Source: JAKFYM01 sp964416595 (GTDB taxonomy: Bacteria; Bdellovibrionota; UBA1018; CAIPTA01). Taken from it: a stretch of 63,452 nt of DNA. Positions 42,475 through 51,104 of the stretch are shown piece by piece. Position numbers and translations under genes: made by a program. Under the pieces are notes generated by a model. It did not search any database. It saw only the letters and a list, made by a program, of their open reading frames with translations, and was not told the origin of the DNA. The stretch lies in contig CAYQES010000018.1 of NCBI GenBank assembly GCA_964416595.1, positions 1-63,452 of the forward strand, given 5' to 3'. Position 1 is the first letter of the stretch, and each line of letters starts with the position of its first letter.

Positions 42475-43271
42475 GCACTAAATTTCTCCCTTACGGAGCG
42501 CCCGATCACCCTTCCGTAAAACTGGTAGACTTAAAAAACCTTAAACCCTATGGCGACGCCATGAACGATGGCCGCGTACAGGTTTCTTTTACTTTGCCTG
42601 TGAATCCCTCCCCAGAAGCAGAAGAGGCTGCCCGGGAATTTCTACGCAAGATGGGATTTCACGATATTAAAATCGTGGCCATGGAAAAACCCTCTGAAGG
42701 TTTTAGTTTTTTTGTGGGCTATGGCGCCACCGATCATGCGGTGGATTTCACCAAAATTGAAGTGCTAAAGGTAGAAGCCAAGTTTAAGGGTTTCGACGAA
42801 ATCAATGAAATCATCCGCAGTAAAATTGGCCGCAAGCTCGTGATCATCGGTGCCACCACAGGATTCGACGCCCACACCGTGGGTATCGATGCCATGTTTA
42901 ATATGAAAGGCTATAAGGGCGATTACGGATTGGAACGCTACCCTTGGATCGACGCAAAAAATCTCGGCGCCCAAGTGCTGAATGAAGATCTTTTGCGCCT
43001 AGCCGGCGAATTAAAAGCCGATGCCATTCTTGTGAGCCAAGTGGTCACAGAAAAAGATGTACACCTCAACAATCTAAAAGAAATGATGCGCCTCGCGGAA
43101 CAAAAGGGCGTGCGGGAGAAATTCATTTTTGTGGGTGGGGGCCCCCGGCTGAACCACCCGATTGCAGTGGAATGCGGGCTGGATGCGGGTTTTGGCCCTG
43201 GCACCTTGCCTTCTCACGTGGCAAGCTATGTGGTAGACGAATTCCTGCGCCGTAAAGGAAATAAGGGATGA
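42471..43271 (+). CDS. kamE: Lysine 5,6-aminomutase beta subunit
   Basis: 266 residues, TTG start overlapping the kamD stop (TTGA), with GGGGAGG upstream. Carries the cobalamin-binding Rossmann domain: DAHTVG at 133-138 is the base-off DxHxxG motif. Lys146, 11 residues after His135, matches the position of the PLP-binding Lys in the clostridial enzyme. An N-terminal dimerisation domain precedes it. It overlaps the MoxR gene by four bases (ATGA). Confidence 0.94.
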   Translation: MSTKFLPYGAPDHPSVKLVDLKNLKPYGDAMNDGRVQVSFTLPVNPSPEAEEAAREFLRKMGFHDIKIVAMEKPSEGFSFFVGYGATDHAVDFTKIEVLKVEAKFKGFDEINEIIRSKIGRKLVIIGATTGFDAHTVGIDAMFNMKGYKGDYGLERYPWIDAKNLGAQVLNEDLLRLAGELKADAILVSQVVTEKDVHLNNLKEMMRLAEQKGVREKFIFVGGGPRLNHPIAVECGLDAGFGPGTLPSHVASYVVDEFLRRKGNKG

Positions 43272-44137
43272 AAATTCCATCGGTAGAGAAAATCCAAGCC
43301 GCCCTGGAAAAAGATGGGGTTGTGGGCCGCCAAGCTGAAATTGAAAGCCTATTTCACTGCGTGCAATTGCACAAACATGTGCTTTTAGAAGGCCCCGTGG
43401 GCGTTGGCAAAACATTCTTGGTTTCTTCCGTGGCCAAACTTTTAGGAAAAGAAGTGGTGCGGGTAGATGGCGACTCCCGCTACACGGAACACAAACTCAC
43501 GGGTTGGTTCGATCCCCCCACGGTTCTAAAAAGTGGCTACGGCAAGGATTCTTATTTCGATGGTCCCTTAGTTAGAGCCATGCGCCACGGTGGAATTTTA
43601 TTTATTAACGAATTAAACCGCATGCCCGAGGGAGTACAAAACGTGCTCTTGCCTGCCCTGGATGAAAATCGCATCGAAATTCCCCGGATCGGCACTCTAG
43701 AAGCAAAAGAAGGGTTTACGGTAATCGCTACCCAGAATCCAAGAGAGTTCGTGGCCACGAGCCACTTGAGCGAGGCGCTCTTGGATCGCTTTGAATTGAT
43801 CACCTTGAATTACCAAAACGAGGAAGAAGAAAGAGCCATTCTTAAAACGTCTTCCCTGTACCGCAAAAATGCCAATGATAAATTATTGGATTGGACCATT
43901 CATCTCGTTCGCGCCACCCGTAGCTCCGTGCTTTTTAAACGTGGCGCCAGCATTCGTGCAGGTTTGAGCCTATATGATCTTGCCGCAAGCCTCGGTGGCG
44001 AGTGGGAAAATTTCTTGCGTGCCGCCCTACTCTCCCTTCCCACACGGGTGGAACTGAGTGAAGAGGGCCTAGAACTAGGCTTCAAAAATGCCATTGAATC
44101 TTTGGCAGAACAGAAAAAAAAAAGCCGGGCTCCCTAA
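43268..44137 (+). CDS. MoxR-family AAA+ ATPase linked to lysine 5,6-aminomutase
   Basis: 289 residues. AAA+ domain with Walker A GPVGVGKT (~41-48), Walker B GGILFINELNR and sensor-1-like VIATQNPREF; the insertion after Walker B fits MoxR proteins. MoxR ATPases work with VWA proteins as chaperones that activate or repair metal or cofactor enzymes (CbbQ/CbbO, NorQ/NorD). ATGA overlap with kamE strongly suggests KamDE is its client. It has no role in the textbook lysine pathway. A VWA gene follows after 20 bases. Confidence 0.88.
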   Translation: MKIPSVEKIQAALEKDGVVGRQAEIESLFHCVQLHKHVLLEGPVGVGKTFLVSSVAKLLGKEVVRVDGDSRYTEHKLTGWFDPPTVLKSGYGKDSYFDGPLVRAMRHGGILFINELNRMPEGVQNVLLPALDENRIEIPRIGTLEAKEGFTVIATQNPREFVATSHLSEALLDRFELITLNYQNEEEERAILKTSSLYRKNANDKLLDWTIHLVRATRSSVLFKRGASIRAGLSLYDLAASLGGEWENFLRAALLSLPTRVELSEEGLELGFKNAIESLAEQKKKSRAP

Positions 44138-44157
44138 TTAAACTAGAATTCGGGGAA

Positions 44158-45018
44158 TTGCCCGAAGATCAATCCAACCCAGAAGTAAAATTCCACCCCC
44201 CAGAAATTCTCTCCGAATCCGGTGATGGAGCCGTGGAAAACGCCTCCGATTCAGATTGGGAAAAAGCACTCCACTACCACGAAATTAAAAATGGTCTTAA
44301 AGAAGTGCGCCGAGAAAAAGTGCGAGATGCCGCAATCCGCGCCATCATTCGTAAAGCCCAGGCCACGATGGGTTCCGTTTCTCGCCCTTACGAATTAAAG
44401 GCCCTACCCTGGAACCAACATCCACAAGACGATTTCGATTTAGATTCCACTTTGGAAGAAGATCCTTCCTTAGAAAACCTTTTAGTGGAACGAAAGGAAA
44501 ATCGGCGCACGGAAGTAATTGTGTGCGTGGATACGAGCCTTTCCATGACAGGTCGTAAACTTGCACTTACGGCAGTTTCCTTGGCGGTGCTGTGCCTGCA
44601 ATTAGATCCAGAAGATTTTTCTGTGGTGGCCTTTGAATCCACCGCTAATTTGATCAAAGGGCTCGGCACCAAACAGGGGCCCCAAGAAGTATTAAAGAAA
44701 TTTATGGAAGTGCCGGCCCGGGGCCTCACTAATTTGGAGGCGGGATTATTGTTGGCAGAAAAACAAGCCCTAGCGGGAAAACTTTCCAAAAAAGCCGTGA
44801 TCCTCATGACAGACGGAAAATTCACAGCGGGCAAAAATCCCGAATATTTAATTCCACGCTTACCCCGGCTCCACGTGGTGCAAACGGGGAATGCGTGGTC
44901 GAGCCCAAGATTCTGCCGTGGGCTCGCTAAACGCGGCCGAGGAAAATATTTACGGGTAGCAAAAATCGAGCACTTGCCCACCGCTCTCTACACACTAGTG
45001 CACGAAATTATCCGTTGA
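44158..45018 (+). CDS. VWA-domain partner protein of the MoxR ATPase
   Basis: 286 residues from a TTG whose ribosome site is poor; no better start is in frame, so the 5' end is uncertain. The N-terminal ~110 residues are charged, with a basic helix (LKEVRREKVRDAAIRAIIRKA). The von Willebrand factor A domain (~120-280) has an intact MIDAS: VDTSLSMTG (DxSxS), the Thr in RGLTNLEAG and MTDGKFT. Such proteins couple a MoxR ring to its target. Probably a functional pair with the preceding gene. Confidence 0.83.
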   Translation: MPEDQSNPEVKFHPPEILSESGDGAVENASDSDWEKALHYHEIKNGLKEVRREKVRDAAIRAIIRKAQATMGSVSRPYELKALPWNQHPQDDFDLDSTLEEDPSLENLLVERKENRRTEVIVCVDTSLSMTGRKLALTAVSLAVLCLQLDPEDFSVVAFESTANLIKGLGTKQGPQEVLKKFMEVPARGLTNLEAGLLLAEKQALAGKLSKKAVILMTDGKFTAGKNPEYLIPRLPRLHVVQTGNAWSSPRFCRGLAKRGRGKYLRVAKIEHLPTALYTLVHEIIR

Positions 45019-45028
45019 ACCCCAAAAA

Positions 45029-45190
45029 CTATGGAGCAGTGCTGGTACTTGTGGAGGTAGCGGTATCTGTTGCTGTTGTTTCGGGAGCGGGCGTTTCATT
45101 GCCAGGAGGTTTTCCCCCCTTACAAGCAGAAGCCGTAACAAATCCCACGCAAATAAGAGCCAAACTCAAAATTTTTAACATCAATCGCAT
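45029..45190 (-). CDS. Very small lipoprotein inside the lysine island
   Basis: 53 residues. Signal peptide with lipobox TASAC (Cys23), then KGGKPPGNE and a tail of Thr, Ser, Ala and Pro. AAGGGGGG precedes the ATG at 45190. It lies on the opposite strand, between the VWA gene and kce. Similar short Thr/Pro-rich lipoproteins are common and hard to place; function unknown. Confidence 0.55.
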   Translation of the reverse strand: MRLMLKILSLALICVGFVTASACKGGKPPGNETPAPETTATDTATSTSTSTAP

Positions 45191-45259
45191 AATCCCCCCT
45201 TTGAGCCCACCGGGCTTCCTTTATTTTCCTCAAGTTCCCCTAGAACCGCAAGGGCTCAA

Positions 45260-45288
45260 TTGACAAAAGATGTCGCAGCCATTGAGAT
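45260..45288 (+). promoter_or_regulatory. Possible kce promoter
   Basis: TTGACA at 45260-45265 (perfect -35), 17 bases, then a weak TGAGAT at 45283-45288. Transcription would begin at about the kce ATG (45295), and no ribosome site precedes that ATG, so kce might be read from a leaderless mRNA. Confidence 0.35.
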
Positions 45289-45294
45289 ATAAGC

Positions 45295-46107
45295 ATGGAA
45301 AAACTCATCATCACTGCGGCCATTACCGGAGCCGAAACCACCAAAGCTATGAATCCCAACCTCCCTTGTTCTGCCGAAGAGCAAGCTGATGCGGCCCATG
45401 AGTGTTGGAAAGCGGGTGCGTCCATAGTGCATCTGCACGTGCGCGACTCACACGAAAAGCCAAGCCAAGCTGTGGAGTTATTTCAAAAGGTCAGTGATCT
45501 TATCCGCAGTAGATGCGATTTGATTTTGCAATTCTCTACGGGCGGTGCCGTGGGCACGCCGGTGCAAGAACGCTTAGCTCCTTTACAACTCAAACCAGAA
45601 ATGGCTTCGCTCAATGTGGGCTCCATTAATTTTGGGGATGAAGTGTTTGAAAATCTACCACAAGATATTACTGCCTTGGCGCAGGCTATGAATAAACTCA
45701 AGATCAAACCAGAAATCGAAGTCTATGATCTGGGGATGCTGGAGTATGGGGTATCCCTCGTGCGCTCCGGCTTAATTCCGCAACCAGCCCACTTTCAGTT
45801 TGTTTTAGGAACAAAGTATGGAATTTCCGGCGCACCAGAGAACCTTTTTCATATGCGCTCTAAGCTCCCCGAAGGTAGTACCTTTGCTGTGGCTGGCGTG
45901 GGCCGCTTTCAATTACAAGCCGCTCCACTAGCGATCGTTAGTGGCGGGCATGTACGCGTGGGATTTGAAGATAATCTCTACTTCTCAAAGGGCGTATTAG
46001 CCAAAAGCAATGCGCAACTTGTGCAAAGAATTACTGATCTTTCTCGGTTGTTGCAAAGGGAAGTGGCCAACCCTAAAGAGGCCAGAAAAATTCTGCAGCT
46101 TACTTGA
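45295..46107 (+). CDS. kce: 3-keto-5-aminohexanoate cleavage enzyme
   Basis: 270 residues. BKACE (DUF849) family; Kce cleaves 3-keto-5-aminohexanoate with acetyl-CoA into 3-aminobutyryl-CoA and acetoacetate. Glu14 in ITGAETTK and His46 and His48 in VHLHVRD, the metal and substrate ligands, sit at the same positions as in the characterised enzyme, and GGHVRVGFEDN provides the later Glu. Co-occurrence with kdd and kamDE supports this over other BKACE activities. It overlaps the convergent pseudo-receiver gene by eight bases. Confidence 0.9.
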   Translation: MEKLIITAAITGAETTKAMNPNLPCSAEEQADAAHECWKAGASIVHLHVRDSHEKPSQAVELFQKVSDLIRSRCDLILQFSTGGAVGTPVQERLAPLQLKPEMASLNVGSINFGDEVFENLPQDITALAQAMNKLKIKPEIEVYDLGMLEYGVSLVRSGLIPQPAHFQFVLGTKYGISGAPENLFHMRSKLPEGSTFAVAGVGRFQLQAAPLAIVSGGHVRVGFEDNLYFSKGVLAKSNAQLVQRITDLSRLLQREVANPKEARKILQLT

Positions 46108-47065
46108 TTCCGCCCAGCTTCTTAGCAATCGCCACGATCGTATCGGCTTCTTTTTTGGCAGATTCCGAAAGAAAAGCACGCTTGGCATCTAGATAAATTA
46201 CCATGGCGCTATAGTCTTTGCGCACCAGCTGATAGCGGGCCTTAGCCAAAATGAAATTAGAGTTCTCATTTTCATTCTTGAGAGCCGTTTGGATCTGTTC
46301 TTCCGCTAAAAATAAAAAGGTTTCAGCAAGCTCCGCATTGCGCAAGCTATTGAGCGGGCTTAAAGAGTTGGCTTTCAAAAATTTCTCAGATGCCTCTCGC
46401 AAGCGGCCCATTCGCTTCAAGGTGGATCCCATGGAGCTCAAGGCTCTCACATTCTCCGGAGAATCCTTCAAAATTGCATCAAGCATAGGATGTGCGATTT
46501 GCGGATTGTTTCTTAGTAAAAAGAAATCTGCGACCTCTTGGAGCACGCTAGGATTTTGTGCATATTTTCGAGCGGCCGCAGCCATAAGTTCTTCCGCCTC
46601 TTGAAACCGTTTTTCTTGAAACGATTTTCGGGCCGCACGCAAATCTGCCACCCAGTCCGTAGCACCCTGGGCTTTTTTTTCTAAATAACGCTCTACAATT
46701 TGATGAATATTGTCAGTGGCAAAGGGTTTCACGAGAATTTCGTCCATCCCCTTTTCCATAGCCAATGAAACGAGATCCTCAGAAGATGATTCACTCGCCA
46801 GCACAAAATAATGGTCGCCAGAAGCAGGTAATCCGCCAATATACTGGATAAATTCTAGGGCGCCGCCCTCAGGAAAATTCTGCTCACAAAAAATAATATT
46901 GGGCTTTTTTTCCTGAAAAGTTTCGATGGCCGTACTCATTTTATAGGCATAGTAGGTTTTTACTTCGCCCAAACTGCGCATGTACGTATCCATCACATCC
47001 TTGATGAGGATTTTGGTGCCGATGCTCAGCACGTGTAATGGTTTGTCTTTAGCTATCTTGATCAT
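46100..47065 (-). CDS. Pseudo-receiver plus TPR protein
   Basis: 321 residues. An N-terminal response-regulator receiver fold (~8-125) has Lys113 in LVKPF, but the phospho-accepting Asp is Glu61 (IIFCEQNFP), which often mimics the phosphorylated state. The C-terminal ~190 residues are tetratricopeptide-like helices (EAEELMAAAARKYAQNP, LREASEKFLKANSLSPLN). No output DNA-binding domain. Divergent from the CHASE2 kinase operon by 162 bases; it may be a protein-interaction adaptor. Confidence 0.78.
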   Translation of the reverse strand: MIKIAKDKPLHVLSIGTKILIKDVMDTYMRSLGEVKTYYAYKMSTAIETFQEKKPNIIFCEQNFPEGGALEFIQYIGGLPASGDHYFVLASESSSEDLVSLAMEKGMDEILVKPFATDNIHQIVERYLEKKAQGATDWVADLRAARKSFQEKRFQEAEELMAAAARKYAQNPSVLQEVADFFLLRNNPQIAHPMLDAILKDSPENVRALSSMGSTLKRMGRLREASEKFLKANSLSPLNSLRNAELAETFLFLAEEQIQTALKNENENSNFILAKARYQLVRKDYSAMVIYLDAKRAFLSESAKKEADTIVAIAKKLGGIK

Positions 47066-47177
47066 GCGCTATACGAGTGTAGAAAAGATTAACATTATGC
47101 TATCGACAAAGTGGGGAAGAAACTGAAGAAGTCGTGGAATTTTCATGAGTTTTTAATATAGGAGAATAGGCCCAAAC

Positions 47178-47192
47178 TGGCGTAAAACTTGC
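47178..47192 (+). promoter_or_regulatory. Sigma-54 (-24/-12) promoter of the CHASE2 kinase operon
   Basis: TGGC, seven bases, TTGC: GG and GC are exactly 10 bases apart, as the consensus demands. Transcription would begin near 47204, ~24 bases before the kinase ATG at 47228. The site also rules out the earlier in-frame TTG at 47189. Confidence 0.65.
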
Positions 47193-47227
47193 GCAAGGGG
47201 GGCGCCAGACTATACGTAAAAACAGGT

Positions 47228-49114
47228 ATGAAGAAGTACTTATTAAAAATCAAAGAGATCCTGAGCCCCGTGCCCAGAACCCAGCTTTATATGAGCTTCG
47301 GGATTGCCTTGCTCTTGGCCACGGCCGCTGTAAATACGGAACTCTACCGTGTAGAGGCCTATCTTTATGATCTAAGAATGCGTTGGAAGGGCGCTGAAAA
47401 CCCCCATCCCGACATTCTGCTCCTGCCCTTAGGCGAGAAGGAAAACGACAACTATACTTCCATCGAAGCGCAAACGAAGGCCCTGGAAAATCTCCTTAAA
47501 CATAAGCCCCGGGCCATCATTTATTTAAACAAATTCGACCCCTCGGAGATAGAAACCAGGCCCTCATTTGCAGAGCAATTTGTGGCTCTCGCCCAAAAGG
47601 CCGAATCCCAAGGAACCAAAGTTTATTTAGGAACCGATGTAGATTTAACAGGAGAGGTTTTATCCCCCTATCCTTTGAGCTTATTGCCCCATGGCCCTGC
47701 GGTTCTCCATAAAGACGGAACCATGTTTGGTGAAGATAAAGCCATGCGCCGGGCACTACTCACCGTATTGAACCAACCCAACGTGCATATGCAAGCCGCT
47801 TACCCCAACTTATCTCTCGAAGAATTAAGAGAAAAAGTTAAAACCATCCGCGGCGCATATTATTACGAGCCCGCCGATTCTTGGCATATGTTGATTTATT
47901 ATCCCCAAGACACACTGATCGGGAAAAATACATTCCCCACCATATCTTTCAAAGATGCACTCGAGGGAAAAGGCTTAGAAAATAGTAGTGGAAAAATCAT
48001 CCTTATAGAAACCATGCGTAAAGACGCCATGAACGACTACGCTTATACTCCTTATTCGCGGGTTATCTACACGAATCCCCGTCTAGTAGTTCATGCTTCT
48101 ATCTTGGATACACTCCTAAAAAATAAGGGCATTGTTATTGTGCCTAAATATATCGACGCAGCCCTTACTTTCTTATTGGCGCTATGTTTAGCTTTTGTGG
48201 CAATCACCATGCGCCCCTCTCGCGGCGTGCTGGCACTAATCATTTTATTTATTGGTTTATTCACCATTTCCCTGGTGCTATTCCGCTTGGGAATATGGCT
48301 GCCCCTTGTGCACCCCTTCTTAGCCATGTTCTTCACCTATTACCTCATCGTTCCCTATCGAGCGATTCTGGAATATAAAAAGCGCTGGGAAGTTCAAGAG
48401 AAGCACGACATTTTGGTGCAAGTGGAAGAAATGAAAGGCAACTTCCTCTCCTTGATGAGCCACGATTTAAAAACTCCCGTGGCACAAATCCAAGGCCTCG
48501 CCGAGCTCGTAATCCGCCAGGGCAATCTTGGGCCTCAACAAGAAGAAGGCATGCGCCAGATTATTTCATCCACAGAAAACTTGGATAAGTTTATTTCCAA
48601 AATTCTCCACCTCACAAAAGTTGAATCGAATGAAATTAAACTCAATAAAAAATCCAAAGATATTAACAAAATCCTTGAACAATGCGTGAAGAAGCTTGAA
48701 TTCCAAGCTAAAGCAAAAGGCATTGAGGTGGATCTGGCGCTAGAGCCCCTATTCCCCATTCAAGTGGATTCTTCTCTCCTAATCCAGGTATTCACAAATA
48801 TTATTGATAACGCCATCAAGTATAGCCCCTCGGGATCCAAGGTGCGGATTCGCTCCCGGGAAATCGATGATTTCGTGGAAATAGCCATTGAAGATAGTGG
48901 TCCCGGCCTAAGCGAATACGAAATGGAACAATTGTTCACTAAGTTTTTCCGTGGAAAATCACGGTCCGATGATCAATTAAAGGGTAGTGGGCTAGGATTG
49001 TATTTATCTAAGTATTTTATCGAGCTGCACAGTGGTAAAGTACAGGCCCAAAGCCAAGAAGGCGTTGGCAGTAAGTTTTTGATTCAATTGCCCATCGTGG
49101 GCGATTCGGTATGA
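47228..49114 (+). CDS. CHASE2-domain sensor histidine kinase
   Basis: 628 residues. A membrane helix (~20-38) leads into an extracytoplasmic CHASE2 sensor (~45-300), then three membrane helices (~305-390), a short linker coiled coil and the kinase: LMSHDLKTPVAQ with the phospho-accepting His, NIIDNAIKYS (N box), DSGPGLS (G1) and GSGLGLYLSKYF (G2). CHASE2 ligands are unknown. Eight bases before the NtrC-type regulator, so the two form a two-component pair. Confidence 0.9.
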   Translation: MKKYLLKIKEILSPVPRTQLYMSFGIALLLATAAVNTELYRVEAYLYDLRMRWKGAENPHPDILLLPLGEKENDNYTSIEAQTKALENLLKHKPRAIIYLNKFDPSEIETRPSFAEQFVALAQKAESQGTKVYLGTDVDLTGEVLSPYPLSLLPHGPAVLHKDGTMFGEDKAMRRALLTVLNQPNVHMQAAYPNLSLEELREKVKTIRGAYYYEPADSWHMLIYYPQDTLIGKNTFPTISFKDALEGKGLENSSGKIILIETMRKDAMNDYAYTPYSRVIYTNPRLVVHASILDTLLKNKGIVIVPKYIDAALTFLLALCLAFVAITMRPSRGVLALIILFIGLFTISLVLFRLGIWLPLVHPFLAMFFTYYLIVPYRAILEYKKRWEVQEKHDILVQVEEMKGNFLSLMSHDLKTPVAQIQGLAELVIRQGNLGPQQEEGMRQIISSTENLDKFISKILHLTKVESNEIKLNKKSKDINKILEQCVKKLEFQAKAKGIEVDLALEPLFPIQVDSSLLIQVFTNIIDNAIKYSPSGSKVRIRSREIDDFVEIAIEDSGPGLSEYEMEQLFTKFFRGKSRSDDQLKGSGLGLYLSKYFIELHSGKVQAQSQEGVGSKFLIQLPIVGDSV

Positions 49115-49122
49115 GGTGACCC

Positions 49123-50568
49123 ATGTTCCGAGTATTAGTAGTAGACGACGACAATGCCCTCCGCTTAACTGTAAGCTCCGCTTTCCTTGAGCGGCACTTC
49201 CATGTGGACCAAGCATGCGATGGGGAAGAGGCCCTTAACAAGGTGATGAGCTCAAAGTACGACCTCGTGCTGCTAGACGTAAACATGCCCAAAATGACAG
49301 GCCTGGAAGCCTTAAAACACATCAAGGCCTACGACAATAGCATCATTGTGCTGATGCTCACCGCTTACTCCAACGTGAAAGATGCTGTGGAGGCTGTTCG
49401 CCAGGGTGCTTATAACTATTTAGAAAAACCCATCAAAAGCGAAGATCTCGTGGCCTTGGTGGATCGCGCCCTCAAAGCTCACAATTTTGTAAAAACTGTG
49501 AGCTTATCCGCTCCTGCCATGCTGAACGCCGGCGAGAATAAAGGCTTGATCGGTAGCTCTAGTGAAATGAAACGCATCTTCACTATGATCGATAAACTTG
49601 CACGCGTGGATACCTCTGTACTAGTGCGTGGTGAAAGCGGAACGGGCAAAGAATTGGTAGCCCACGCCATCCACATGAATGGCCCTCGCAAAGATGAGCG
49701 TTTCGTAGCCATCAACTGCAGCGCGATCCCCGAATCTCTCATTGAAAGTGAATTTTTCGGCCATGAAAAGGGCGCCTTCACTGGAGCTGACGGAAGAAAA
49801 ATCGGAAAATTTCAATACGCCGACGGCGGCACCCTTTTTCTAGATGAGATCGGAGATATTTCGCCCGCCCTGCAGGTAAAACTACTGCGCGCCCTACAGG
49901 AACAAAAATTTACTCCCGTGGGCGCTAACCGCGAAGTGGAAGTAAACGTGCGTATCATCGCAGCCACCAATAGAAACCTAGAAGAAATGATCAAGCGCGG
50001 AGAATTTCGGGAAGATTTATTCTACCGTTTGAATGTTCTACCCATTTTCTTGCCCCCTTTGCGGGAAAGAAAAGACGATGTGCTCGCTCTCGTGAGCCAT
50101 TTCTTGGATAAATTTAACAGCACTTATGGCACAAAAATCGAATCCGTATCTCCTGAAGCCAAGGATCTGCTGTTAAAATACAACTGGCCTGGAAACATTC
50201 GGGAATTAGAAAACGTGATGGAGCACGCGTTTGTGATTGAATCGGGATCAGTGATTTCTCCCGCCTCCCTGCCCGATTCTATTCGTGGGCTATCCCGCAG
50301 CATGGGAAAGTCTGCCGTGGCATCAGACAACGTGATCCAAACAAAAGATGGGAGTGAGCCTAAATCCTTCGCCATCAACCTCGAAAACCTCGATTTCCAA
50401 AGCCAAAAAGAAGAATTTGAAAAGCACTTCATCATTAGCGCTCTTAAGGTGTTCAATGGCCGCATTAACCAAACGGCCTTGCATGCCAATATTCCTAAGA
50501 AAACGCTCCTGCGCAAACTAGAGAAGTATGGTCTCACCGCCAAGGATTACCAGGACGAAGGGGATTAA
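49123..50568 (+). CDS. Sigma-54-dependent response regulator (NtrC family)
   Basis: 481 residues. Receiver with Asp52 in LLDVNMP and Lys in YLEKPIK; AAA+ domain with Walker A GESGTGKE (170-177) and the sigma-54-contacting GAFTGA loop (217-222), both intact; Walker B LFLDEIGD; C-terminal Fis-type helix-turn-helix (GRINQTALHANIPKKTLLRK). It would drive open-complex formation at -24/-12 promoters, plausibly including the one before its own operon. lspA follows after 41 bases. Confidence 0.94.
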   Translation: MFRVLVVDDDNALRLTVSSAFLERHFHVDQACDGEEALNKVMSSKYDLVLLDVNMPKMTGLEALKHIKAYDNSIIVLMLTAYSNVKDAVEAVRQGAYNYLEKPIKSEDLVALVDRALKAHNFVKTVSLSAPAMLNAGENKGLIGSSSEMKRIFTMIDKLARVDTSVLVRGESGTGKELVAHAIHMNGPRKDERFVAINCSAIPESLIESEFFGHEKGAFTGADGRKIGKFQYADGGTLFLDEIGDISPALQVKLLRALQEQKFTPVGANREVEVNVRIIAATNRNLEEMIKRGEFREDLFYRLNVLPIFLPPLRERKDDVLALVSHFLDKFNSTYGTKIESVSPEAKDLLLKYNWPGNIRELENVMEHAFVIESGSVISPASLPDSIRGLSRSMGKSAVASDNVIQTKDGSEPKSFAINLENLDFQSQKEEFEKHFIISALKVFNGRINQTALHANIPKKTLLRKLEKYGLTAKDYQDEGD

Positions 50569-50609
50569 AAATTGGCGTGAGCTCCAAGAAAGCGGTAACC
50601 TAGAAGAGA

Positions 50610-51104
50610 ATGGTTCCGCAAAAGTACCTCATCCTCGTAGCCATGACTGGCTGGCTCATTTCCATGGATCAGCTCACCAAATTTTTGGTGGCCAGCAGGT
50701 TCCGCACGGGCGAACTGCTCGTGGTTTGGGAAAACTTTTTTCAAATCACTCCCGTGCACAATACAGGCATTGCCTTTGGTCTCCTATCCGGACTTCCCGA
50801 TTATTTGCGCGACCCACTCTTCTTTATTGTGCCGGGCCTCACCCTGATTTTTATTCTGCTCTACTTCAGATCATTAAAAGAAAACCAAAAACTCTCCATC
50901 TACGCCATCGCCCTGATCGTGGGTGGCGCTCTGGGAAACTTAATGGATCGATTGCGCCTGGGGTATGTGATCGACTTCCTAGACTTCCACTACCACAATC
51001 GCCTGCATTTTCCTGCTTTCAACCTGGCAGATTGCGCGATCACTCTAGGCGTTTGCTTTTGGCTTGCAAGCCTGTTCTTTGAACAAGAAGGGCAAAAATC
51101 TTAA
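50610..51104 (+). CDS. lspA: Lipoprotein signal peptidase LspA
   Basis: 164 residues. Type II signal peptidase that cuts before the lipidated Cys of prolipoproteins in the inner membrane. Four membrane helices; the two catalytic Asp lie in GNLMDRLRLGYVIDFLDF and FNLADCAIT. An overlapping longer frame at 50528 is a shadow. The stop overlaps the lgt start by one base (TAATG), so the two lipoprotein-processing enzymes are co-translated. Confidence 0.93.
   Translation: MVPQKYLILVAMTGWLISMDQLTKFLVASRFRTGELLVVWENFFQITPVHNTGIAFGLLSGLPDYLRDPLFFIVPGLTLIFILLYFRSLKENQKLSIYAIALIVGGALGNLMDRLRLGYVIDFLDFHYHNRLHFPAFNLADCAITLGVCFWLASLFFEQEGQKS

Noticed and set aside
44388..44981. 197-residue minus-strand frame
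   Set aside because: Antisense to the VWA gene with its intact MIDAS.
50528..51082. 184-residue frame overlapping the regulator and lspA
   Set aside because: Same strand but a different frame from lspA, whose catalytic motifs are intact; low-complexity basic composition.
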